NCBI GenBank assembly: GCA_937916405.1
Contig: CALFUF010000033.1
Coordinates: forward strand, 1-23,347
Length of the DNA stretch: 23,347 nucleotides
Reading direction: 5' to 3'
Source: an uncultured Prevotella sp.
GTDB taxonomy: Bacteria > Bacteroidota > Bacteroidia > Bacteroidales > Bacteroidaceae
In this document: piece after piece, positions 8,776 to 15,571 of the stretch
Position numbering within the stretch: position 1 is the stretch's first letter
Layout of the letters: every line of letters begins with the position of its first letter
The notes under the pieces: generated by a model
Seen by the model: only the letters and a program-made list of their open reading frames with translations
The model's database searches: none
Told to the model about the DNA's origin: nothing
Position numbers and translations under genes: made by a program

Positions 8776-9218
8776 TCGTTTCCCTCTTAATCAGCTACGG
8801 CTACTGGGGTATGCTGATAACGGCTTTCGTTGCAGGCTCTTTCTTTCCTTTCTCCAGTGAAGCAGTGATGATGGGATTATTGGCAGCGGGACTTGACCCT
8901 TGGGGATTGATTATCTATGGAACCATCGGAAATGTCACTGGGGGGATGTTCAACTATACCGTTGGTCGCATGGGCAAACTGGAATGGATAGAGAAATACC
9001 TTCATGTGAGTAAGGAAAAACTCGACCAGGCAACTCGTTTTATGGGTGGACACGGCGCATGGATGGGATTTTTTGCCTTTATCCCTATTTTAGGCAGTGC
9101 CATCACCATCGTATTAGGACTGATGCGCTCCAATATCCCCATTTCAATAACGAGTATGGCTATTGGCAAGTTTCTACGTTATGTTGTATTGATTTATGGG
9201 GCGCAACTTTTTATATAG
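8766..9218 (+). CDS. YqaA/DedA-like (VTT domain) membrane protein
   Basis: This is a small inner-membrane protein of 150 residues with about four hydrophobic segments. It matches the YqaA subgroup of the DedA/SNARE-associated (VTT) superfamily: SYGYWGMLITAFVAGSFFPF near the start, then GTIGNVTGGMFNYTVGRMG with the Gly-rich re-entrant motif typical of the family, and FFAFIPILGSAITIVLGLMR near the end. DedA relatives are implicated in lipid-carrier flipping and membrane homeostasis; for YqaA the substrate is not known. The length is normal for YqaA, shorter than classic DedA (about 200). It overlaps the preceding gene by 10 nt and closes the operon. No terminator hairpin is visible downstream. 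Confidence 0.85.
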   Translation: MDVIVSLLISYGYWGMLITAFVAGSFFPFSSEAVMMGLLAAGLDPWGLIIYGTIGNVTGGMFNYTVGRMGKLEWIEKYLHVSKEKLDQATRFMGGHGAWMGFFAFIPILGSAITIVLGLMRSNIPISITSMAIGKFLRYVVLIYGAQLFI

Positions 9219-9263
9219 GTAGTTAAAAATACTGAAACATGCCTTGCTTAAAGGGATTTGTAT

Positions 9264-9271
9264 TAACTTTG
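9264..9271 (+). promoter_or_regulatory. Candidate -7 element before the DUF2723 gene
   Basis: TAACTTTG matches TAnnTTTG and is followed by GCA, as at other promoters here. The only nearby upstream box is TTG at 9244-9246, spaced 17 bp rather than 20, so the pair is weaker. It lies 30 bp before the ATG at 9302 in an 83-bp gap. Confidence 0.55.
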
Positions 9272-9301
9272 CAGGTTGGAATTAAACGACACTAATAAAT
9301 A

Positions 9302-12300
9302 ATGAAACAATTTAGACTGGTAGACAATATCCTTGGATGGGTCAGTTTTCTGATAGCCGCCTTTGTATATTGTTCCACGATTGAGCCGACAGCATCCTTC
9401 TGGGACTGTCCAGAATTCATCTCAACAGGTTACAAACTGGAAATCGGACACCCGCCCGGTGCTCCTTTCTTCATGCTTACAGCCAATCTTTTCTCACAGT
9501 TTACAAGCGACCCCTCTCAGGTAGCTCGAATGGTGAATATCATGAGCGCTTTGCTTTCTGCTGCGACAATCTTGTTCCTATTCTGGACGATCTCACACTT
9601 GGTACGTCGTCTGCTGATAAAAGACTGGAGTGAGCTAACCATGTGGAAGATGATTGCCATCGAAGGCTCTGCGATGGTAGGAGCGCTGATATACACTTTC
9701 AGCGATACGTTCTGGTTCTCTGCTGTCGAGGGTGAGGTATATGCCTATTCCTCTGCCTTTACCGCTGTGGTATTCTGGTTGATACTGAAATGGGAAGACC
9801 ATGCCGACGAGCCTCATAGTGACCGGTGGCTGATATTAATCATGTATATGACGGGACTGAGCATTGGTGTCCACCTGCTTAACTTACTCTGTCTGCCAGC
9901 TATCGTATTGGTTTATTACTATCGTAAGTTCCCACAAAGTCTGCCTCGAAAAGACCTCTACGGTTCTTTGATAGCCTTAGGTATCTCTATTATCATCCTT
10001 GCTGCTGTACTCTATGGTGTCGTTCCTGGCATCGTACAGGTTGGTGGATGGTTTGAGTTATTGTTTGTCAATGTACTTGGCTGTCCTTTCAACACGGGTG
10101 AGATTATCTATATCTTCCTGTTGATAGCCATCACTATCTGGGCAATCTACGAGACTCATCGGGATGTCAGTGTGAAAAAGCAGAACATAGCTTTCCTGTT
10201 GTCTGTTGCCATGCTGGGTATTCCCTTCTATGGACATGGCTGGTCTGCAGTCATCATTGGTGTTGTAGTACTTGTTATTTTATGGTTTGTATTACAATAC
10301 CGCCAACAGAAAGAGCTACTGGTGACTGCACGTATCAAGAACACCTCTCTGCTGTGCATGCTGATGCTGATGATTGGTTACAGCAGTTATGCGCTAATTG
10401 TCATCCGCTCTTCTGCCAATCCTCCTATGGATCAGAACTCACCTGAGGACATCTTTACCCTTGGCGAGTATCTTGGACGTGAGCAATACGGACAGCGTCC
10501 CTTGTTCTATGGACAAGCATATACTTCACAGGTTGCTTTGGAGAAAGACGGGGAGTACTGTCGCCCTGTTATGAAGAAAGGGGCTCCTGTATGGCAACGT
10601 AAGGAGAAGGCTTCTCCTGACGAGAAAGACAAGTACTTTGTAGTTCGTAATAAGGATGAGTACCAATATGCTCAGAACATGTTCTTCCCCCGTATGTACA
10701 GTTCTGCCCATCGTGCAGCTTATGAGAGTTGGATGGGTGGCAGTGTCGACGGTCATGAGGAGATGTATGACCGATGTGGTGAGATGATAAGCGTTAAAGT
10801 TCCCAGTCAATTAGAGAATATCCGTTTCTTCCTCTCCTACCAGTGTAACTTCATGTACTGGCGCTATTTCATGTGGAATTTCGCTGGTCGTCAGAACGAC
10901 ATCCAAGGCAATGGCGAATTGGAGCATGGCAACTGGCTCAGCGGCTTCGACTGGTTTGACAATATGCGCTTAGGCGACCAGAACACGCTGCCTGACGAGT
11001 TGAAGAACAACAAGGGACATAACGTATTCTATTGTCTACCCCTATTACTCGGTCTCATCGGACTGTTCTGGCAGTCATGGTACACTCGTAAGAGCCGTGT
11101 CGTTATGAACGGAAAGGAGAAGACTGAGATAGAACCTGTGGGCATCCGTCAGTTCTGGGTAGTCTTTTTCCTGTTCTTTATGACTGGTCTTGCCATCGTC
11201 ATCTATCTGAACCAGACACCCATGCAGCCCCGTGAGCGAGACTATGCGTATGCTGGCTCATTCTATGCGTTTGCTATCTGGTGTGGCATGGGTGTCGCCG
11301 CCTTGATAGACCTGCTACAGCGCAAACTGAAAATAAATCCTATCGCTATAAGTACTATCGTTACTATAGCTACTATATTTGTCCCCATCCAGATGGCATC
11401 CCAGACCTGGGACGACCACGACCGTAGCAGACGCTACACCTGTCGCGACTTCGGACAAAATTATCTGATGTCCTTACAAGATGAGGGTAACCCGATCATC
11501 TTCACCAATGGCGACAACGACACCTTCCCGCTCTGGTACAATCAAGATGTGGAGGGCGTACGTACTGATGCCCGTGTCTGCAACCTCTCGTATTTGCAGA
11601 CTGACTGGTATATCGACCAGATGTGTCGTCCTGCCTACGACTCTCCTTCTGTTCCTATCTCGTGGAGCCGCCTGGAATATTGTTCTGGTACTAACGAGTA
11701 TGTGGCAATAGACCCGGAGATGAAACAAGCTGTCCTTGATTTCTATGAGCAAGACCCAGAGACGGCAAAGAAACAGTTTGGTGATGATCCCTTCGAACTG
11801 AAGAACATCCTGAAATACTGGGTACGCTCGAAGAATGCCGACCTCCATGTCATTCCTACCGATGTGATCTATATGAACATCGACAAGGAGGCTGTTCGCA
11901 AGAGTGGTATGATGATGGCAACAGATTCTATCCCTGACCGCATGACCATCTCGCTAAAAGGAAAGACGGCACTCTACAAAGGTGACTTGATGATTCTTGA
12001 GATGCTTGATCAATGTAATTGGGAGCGACCTATCTATGTTGCCGTATCAGTAGGCGACGAGAACTATATCAATCTGGGGGACAACACCATCACAGAGGGT
12101 CTCGCCTATCGCATCACACCTTTCACCACCAATCAGGAAGGAGCCAAGAACTTTGACACGAAGCGTACCTACGAGAATATCATGCATCGCTTCAAGTTCG
12201 GTGGCGCCAGCACGAAGGGTGTCTACCTTGACGAGACCGTCATGCGTATGTGCTATACCCATCGCCGTATCATGGCACGTCTTGCCATGCAACTCGTCAG

Positions 12301-12685
12301 CGAGGGTAATGACAAGCAAGCCACAGAGGTTTTGAAGTATGCGGAAAAAGTACTACCTGCTTACAATATACCTCACAATTACACTTCCGGGTCCCTCGAT
12401 ATGGCACGTGCATGGTCTGCGATGGGCAATCAGAAGGAGGCGATGAAGCTCATTGACCAGTTATGGAAGAACTCCGCCCAGTATGTGACGTGGTATTGCA
12501 ACCTTGACAGCCAGCAGTTCAACCTGTCAGAAGACAGTTGCTATATGCACATCTACATCCTCAATCAACTCTTACAGTTGGGAAGCAATATAGATGAGGC
12601 TTGGGGCGACAAGAAAGAGACAATCCTCAGCAAGATGCTGGATGCTTTCCAGGCCAAGGGTGGCAGACTGGGTGCTGAGAATTAA
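9302..12685 (+). CDS. DUF2723 GT-C-like membrane protein, probable protein O-mannosyltransferase family
   Basis: This is a large membrane protein of 1127 residues. It matches the DUF2723 family, related to eukaryotic TMEM260, an endoplasmic-reticulum O-mannosyltransferase. The N-terminal half has about ten hydrophobic segments and a first external loop with acidic residues (STIEPTASFWDCPEF, then GHPPGAPFFML), as expected for a GT-C glycosyltransferase. More membrane segments lie at about residues 573-700 (FYCLPLLLGLIGLFW, FWVVFFLFFMTGLAIVIYL), and NQTPMQPRERDYAYAGSF is a strongly conserved-looking block. The final 430 or so residues are soluble, with FTNGDNDTFPLWY and late TPR-like helices (ATEVLKYAEKVLPAYN). 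In Bacteroidota such proteins are candidates for sugar transfer onto exported proteins. The family call is strong; the mannosyl donor and target are inference. It starts a four-gene unit and precedes a deacetylase gene by 11 nt. Confidence 0.85.
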   Translation: MKQFRLVDNILGWVSFLIAAFVYCSTIEPTASFWDCPEFISTGYKLEIGHPPGAPFFMLTANLFSQFTSDPSQVARMVNIMSALLSAATILFLFWTISHLVRRLLIKDWSELTMWKMIAIEGSAMVGALIYTFSDTFWFSAVEGEVYAYSSAFTAVVFWLILKWEDHADEPHSDRWLILIMYMTGLSIGVHLLNLLCLPAIVLVYYYRKFPQSLPRKDLYGSLIALGISIIILAAVLYGVVPGIVQVGGWFELLFVNVLGCPFNTGEIIYIFLLIAITIWAIYETHRDVSVKKQNIAFLLSVAMLGIPFYGHGWSAVIIGVVVLVILWFVLQYRQQKELLVTARIKNTSLLCMLMLMIGYSSYALIVIRSSANPPMDQNSPEDIFTLGEYLGREQYGQRPLFYGQAYTSQVALEKDGEYCRPVMKKGAPVWQRKEKASPDEKDKYFVVRNKDEYQYAQNMFFPRMYSSAHRAAYESWMGGSVDGHEEMYDRCGEMISVKVPSQLENIRFFLSYQCNFMYWRYFMWNFAGRQNDIQGNGELEHGNWLSGFDWFDNMRLGDQNTLPDELKNNKGHNVFYCLPLLLGLIGLFWQSWYTRKSRVVMNGKEKTEIEPVGIRQFWVVFFLFFMTGLAIVIYLNQTPMQPRERDYAYAGSFYAFAIWCGMGVAALIDLLQRKLKINPIAISTIVTIATIFVPIQMASQTWDDHDRSRRYTCRDFGQNYLMSLQDEGNPIIFTNGDNDTFPLWYNQDVEGVRTDARVCNLSYLQTDWYIDQMCRPAYDSPSVPISWSRLEYCSGTNEYVAIDPEMKQAVLDFYEQDPETAKKQFGDDPFELKNILKYWVRSKNADLHVIPTDVIYMNIDKEAVRKSGMMMATDSIPDRMTISLKGKTALYKGDLMILEMLDQCNWERPIYVAVSVGDENYINLGDNTITEGLAYRITPFTTNQEGAKNFDTKRTYENIMHRFKFGGASTKGVYLDETVMRMCYTHRRIMARLAMQLVSEGNDKQATEVLKYAEKVLPAYNIPHNYTSGSLDMARAWSAMGNQKEAMKLIDQLWKNSAQYVTWYCNLDSQQFNLSEDSCYMHIYILNQLLQLGSNIDEAWGDKKETILSKMLDAFQAKGGRLGAEN

Positions 12686-12696
12686 ATATTGTAACT

Positions 12697-13308
12697 ATGT
12701 TTATCGAGCAACCGGCAATATGGTTGCGCTGGCTTTACCCCAGGGCAACGTGGCGTATGGATCATCACGAGAAGGCAGTCTACCTGACCTTCGACGATGG
12801 TCCTATCCCCGAAGCCACCCCGTTTATCCTCGATACGCTCAAGCATTTCGGCATCAAGGCGACTTTCTTCATGGTGGGAGATAATGTACGTAAATATCCT
12901 GAGTTACATCAACGGGTGGTGGATGAGGGACATCGCATTGGTAACCATACCCATAACCATATCAGCGGTTTCCGCCATAGCATCCGTGACTATAGTTATA
13001 ATGTGGAGAAAGCGAATGCCTATCTACACACAGACTTGGTACGTCCACCCCATGGCTGGATGCGTTTTAGCCAGTATGCATGGTTAGGCAGGAAATTCCG
13101 TATTGTGATGTGGGACCTTGTCACCCGTGACTATTCCAAATGGATGACAGCCGAAGATGTGCTCAACAATGTGAAGCGTTATGCTCGTAATGGCAGCATC
13201 ATCACCTTCCATGACTCCTTAAAGTCTATAGAGAAACTGCGCACAGCACTACCGCAAGCCATCGAGTGGTTACAAGGGCAGGGCTATGCCTTCAAGGTTT
13301 TTGACTAA
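12697..13308 (+). CDS. NodB-type polysaccharide deacetylase family protein
   Basis: This 203-residue protein is a carbohydrate esterase family 4-type deacetylase, which removes N- or O-acetyl groups from a glycan. The NodB motifs are present: MT1 TFDDGP (Asp33, metal-binding Asp34), MT2 with His84 and His88 in NHTHNH, MT3 RPPHG (116-120, more often RPPYG), MT4 around WDLVTRDY and MT5 FHDS. The residues needed for a metal-dependent deacetylase therefore appear intact. There is no signal peptide; the short hydrophobic start (FIEQPAIWLRWLYPRATWR) could associate with the membrane. The glycan substrate cannot be told from sequence. Position 11 nt after the DUF2723 gene suggests a shared glycan pathway. 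The length is near the minimum for a single NodB domain. Confidence 0.9.
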   Translation: MFIEQPAIWLRWLYPRATWRMDHHEKAVYLTFDDGPIPEATPFILDTLKHFGIKATFFMVGDNVRKYPELHQRVVDEGHRIGNHTHNHISGFRHSIRDYSYNVEKANAYLHTDLVRPPHGWMRFSQYAWLGRKFRIVMWDLVTRDYSKWMTAEDVLNNVKRYARNGSIITFHDSLKSIEKLRTALPQAIEWLQGQGYAFKVFD

Positions 13309-13332
13309 TCCTAATAAAATAATAAAAGTACT

Positions 13333-14664
13333 ATGACAACATTATCTATTATTATCGTCGTCGCTTTCGTCTTCGGCTATCTGTGTATTGCCCTCGAGAG
13401 TGTGACGAGAGTCAACAAGGCTGCGATTGCCCTGCTGATGTGTGTGGTCTGCTGGACCTTGTTGATGATGAACCCAGGCTCATTCTATCCGGAGATTGCC
13501 GCTGACAGTGTGGTGCATCACATCGCTGAGGTCATCGAGCACCACTTGGGAGATGCCGCCGGTACGCTGTTCTTCCTGATGGGAGCCATGACGATTGTTG
13601 AGATCGTCGACTCCAATGGTGGTTTCAACTTCGTGCGTGATGCTTTGAAGACCCGTTCCAAACGCAAACTCCTTTGGCGTGTGGCATTTATGACCTTTTT
13701 CCTGTCGGCTATCCTCGACAACCTCACCACGTCCATCGTGATGATTATGGTACTTCGCAAACTGGTACAATCACGTGGAGAGCGTCTGCTCTATGCCGCT
13801 CTGATCATCATCTCCGCTAACTCAGGAGGTGCGTTCTCACCTATTGGCGACGTCACGACCATTATGCTATGGATCAAGGGTGTCATCACCACACAGGGTG
13901 TGCTCACTGAGATATTCATCCCCTCACTGGTGTCTATGCTGATTCCTGCAGCCATCATCAGTCTGCAATTGAAAGGTAAGTTTGACAAGGAGCAGAACCT
14001 TCCTAAGTCGACAGCCAGTCAGTTTACGAAAGTACAACGTGACATCATCTTCTGGTTGGGCGTAGGCGGTCTCGTCTTCGTACCTATCTTCAAGACCATC
14101 ACTCACCTGCCCCCGTTCATGGGTATCCTGCTGGTATTGGGTATTCTTTGGACAACGACAGAAATTTTCCATTATAACACTTCTGAGGATGACACCATGG
14201 CAAAGCGTGTGAGTGACATCATGACGAAGATCGACCTCTCTACGATCATGTTCTTCCTGGGCATCCTGATGGCTGTAGCAGTATTACAGGAGATTGGTGT
14301 GCTGACAGCGATGGGTGAGGGACTGAATGAGGCATTCTCTGGTAACTATTACCTTATTAATGGTATCATCGGCGTCCTCTCGTCTGTTGTCGACAACGTG
14401 CCGCTGGTTGCCGGTTGTATGGGTATGTATCCTGTTGCCGAGGCTGGTCCAATGGCTGTCGATGGCATCTTCTGGCAGTTACTCGCCTACTGTGCTGGTG
14501 TGGGCGGCTCGATGCTGATCATCGGATCCGCTGCTGGTGTGGTCGTCATGGGCTTGGAGAAAATCACCTTCGGCTGGTACCTGAAGAATATCACCTGGAT
14601 TGCCTTCGTAGGTTACCTTTGTGGTATCCTCATCTACTGGGTAGAGCGCATGCTGTTGTTCTAA
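13333..14664 (+). CDS. nhaD: NhaD-type Na+/H+ antiporter
   Basis: This is a polytopic inner-membrane transporter of 443 residues with about eleven hydrophobic segments, in the ArsB/NhaD part of the ion transporter superfamily. Features typical of NhaD are an acidic and His-rich external stretch (HHIAEVIEHHLGDAAGTLFF), the block FLSAILDNLTTSIVMIMV, and NSGGAFSPIGDVTTIMLW, whose Asp and Thr/Ser residues lie where NhaD ion-binding residues are expected. The second half repeats the fold with VDNVPLVAG, an antiparallel counterpart of DNLTTSI. The role would be exporting Na+ (or Li+) in exchange for protons. It lies 24 nt after the deacetylase gene and 13 nt before greA, and has no obvious functional link to either. 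The family call is firm. Confidence 0.9.
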   Translation: MTTLSIIIVVAFVFGYLCIALESVTRVNKAAIALLMCVVCWTLLMMNPGSFYPEIAADSVVHHIAEVIEHHLGDAAGTLFFLMGAMTIVEIVDSNGGFNFVRDALKTRSKRKLLWRVAFMTFFLSAILDNLTTSIVMIMVLRKLVQSRGERLLYAALIIISANSGGAFSPIGDVTTIMLWIKGVITTQGVLTEIFIPSLVSMLIPAAIISLQLKGKFDKEQNLPKSTASQFTKVQRDIIFWLGVGGLVFVPIFKTITHLPPFMGILLVLGILWTTTEIFHYNTSEDDTMAKRVSDIMTKIDLSTIMFFLGILMAVAVLQEIGVLTAMGEGLNEAFSGNYYLINGIIGVLSSVVDNVPLVAGCMGMYPVAEAGPMAVDGIFWQLLAYCAGVGGSMLIIGSAAGVVVMGLEKITFGWYLKNITWIAFVGYLCGILIYWVERMLLF

Positions 14665-14677
14665 ACACACCTGCTTC

Positions 14678-15142
14678 ATGGAATACATGTCTCAAGAGGG
14701 CTTTGACAAGCTCGTAGCAGAACTCCGACAGATGGAGAATGTCGAACTGCCCCAGGTCAGGGAGGCTATTGCGGAGGCTCGCGACAAAGGCGACCTCAGT
14801 GAGAACTTTGAGTATCACGCTGCCAAGCGTGAGCAGGCTCGTTTGTTAGGCAGAATACGTTTCAAACAGCGTGTTCTTGCTAACGCAAGGGTCATCGACA
14901 CGTCCCGGCTGGGTAGTGATACCGTCCAACTTCTCTGCAAAGTGGAAATCACCAATCTTGCCAATAACAGCAGGATGTCGTATACGATTGCCAGTCCGCA
15001 CGAGGCAAATCTCCGCGAGGGCAAGATCTCCATCAAGTCCCCTATTGCCGAGGCTTTGCTGAACAAGAAGGTCGGAGATGTCGTCGAAGTCCGTGTCCCG
15101 GCAGGCACTCTTCGACTACGCATAGAGAACATTCAAAGATAA
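14678..15142 (+). CDS. greA: Transcription elongation factor GreA
   Basis: GreA enters the RNA polymerase secondary channel and stimulates cleavage of backtracked transcripts. The protein has 154 residues, a normal length. The N-terminal coiled coil spans about residues 8-74, with the tip motif GDLSENFEYHAAK, whose acidic residues Asp39 and Glu42 correspond to those that coordinate the catalytic Mg2+. The C-terminal FKBP-like domain includes ISIKSPIAEALLNKKVGDVVEV. The ATG at 14678 fits; the ATG at 14687 is possible but less likely. It is the last gene before a strong terminator. That an elongation factor lies in an operon with an ion antiporter looks like chance co-transcription. Confidence 0.96.
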   Translation: MEYMSQEGFDKLVAELRQMENVELPQVREAIAEARDKGDLSENFEYHAAKREQARLLGRIRFKQRVLANARVIDTSRLGSDTVQLLCKVEITNLANNSRMSYTIASPHEANLREGKISIKSPIAEALLNKKVGDVVEVRVPAGTLRLRIENIQR

Positions 15143-15150
15143 AACCACAT

Positions 15151-15187
15151 ACAGCTGGCAGGATCGTCGATTCTGCCAGCTGTTTTC
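15151..15187 (+). terminator. Intrinsic terminator after greA
   Basis: An 11-bp perfect inverted repeat (ACAGCTGGCAG at 15151-15161, CTGCCAGCTGT at 15173-15183) with an 11-nt loop is followed by T residues (15183-15186). It lies 8 nt after the greA stop. AAAA on the 5' side is at 15141-15144, so some activity on the other strand is possible. Confidence 0.9.
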
Positions 15188-15208
15188 CCTACACGTATTT
15201 TTTAAAAC

Positions 15209-15289
15209 CCTTGTCACCGTTGCCGCCTTGCAAAACTATTTGATTGTCAGTTGGTTGCAGGTGACAAGGAAGCGGCAAGGGCGGCAAGG
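15209..15289. repeat. GTGACAAGG/GCGGCAAGG inverted-repeat element
   Basis: CCTTGTCACC (15209-15218) and GGTGACAAGG (15260-15269) form a perfect 10-bp inverted repeat around 41 nt. The outer right arm carries two tandem copies of GCGGCAAGG (15272-15280, 15281-15289). On the left, TTGCCGCCTTGC gives similar units in the opposite orientation. It resembles a dispersed extragenic repeat that I recall from Prevotella and Bacteroides genomes, but I cannot confirm this here. Confidence 0.6.
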
Positions 15290-15313
15290 AAAGGCGATTT
15301 TGCCCTCACCAAC

Positions 15314-15464
15314 CATTCCAGGCATTGGAATCAATCATTCCAGGCATAGGGACATTTTATCCGAATAAAGGGGATGATTTGTTCCACCCCATGGAACAAA
15401 ATGTTCCACCCCATGGAACAAAGTGTTCCACCCCATGGAACAAACAGGAAGGCGGCACCTTCCT
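15314..15464. repeat. Seven-unit, 22-bp-pitch hairpin array
   Basis: Units start at 15314, 15336, 15358, 15380, 15402, 15424 and 15446. Each is 19 nt (7-nt arm, 5-nt loop, 7-nt arm) plus a 3-nt spacer. Units 4-6 are identical (TGTTCCA-CCCCA-TGGAACA). Unit 1 is CATTCCA-GGCAT-TGGAATC, with six pairs; unit 2 repeats its left arm and loop but pairs poorly. Unit 3 pairs only ATCC with GGAT. Unit 7 is AGGAAGG-CGGCA-CCTTCCT, perfectly paired but unrelated in sequence. Most of the spacers are A- or T-rich. The array lies between the greA terminator and the M3 peptidase promoter. Confidence 0.8.
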
Positions 15465-15477
15465 CTGACGGAGGTGC
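15455..15477. repeat. Alternative hairpin at the end of the array
   Basis: GCACCTTC (15455-15462) can pair with GGAGGTGC (15470-15477), including one G-T wobble, around a 7-nt loop. It shares bases with the seventh array hairpin, so in a single strand only one of the two can form. Confidence 0.5.
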
Positions 15478-15515
15478 TACCAAAGCGATTGGTTTAAACT
15501 ATTTAATCTAAAAAA

Positions 15516-15547
15516 CTTGGGGTATTCAAGAAAAAGTAGTACCTTTG
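15516..15547 (+). promoter_or_regulatory. Promoter of the M3 peptidase operon
   Basis: CTTG (15516-15519) and TACCTTTG (15540-15547) are 20 bp apart, matching the Bacteroidota -33/-7 pattern with a slightly imperfect -33. The start codon at 15572 follows 24 bp after the -7 box. The rest of the 429-bp gap upstream is filled by the terminator and repeats listed separately. Confidence 0.75.
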
Positions 15548-15571
15548 CAGACTAATAATAAAGACGTTAGT

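Noticed and set aside
15314..15464. CRISPR array
   Set aside because: Units are 22 bp with only 3-nt spacers between hairpins; there are no unique 30-bp spacers and no cas genes.
15188..15540. A small coding gene in the long gap
   Set aside because: Short open frames exist through the GTGACAAGG element, but they are repetitive and lack a promoter or family resemblance.
15545..15571. Upstream TTG start for the M3 peptidase
   Set aside because: The TTG is the end of the -7 promoter box, so it would not be in the mRNA.
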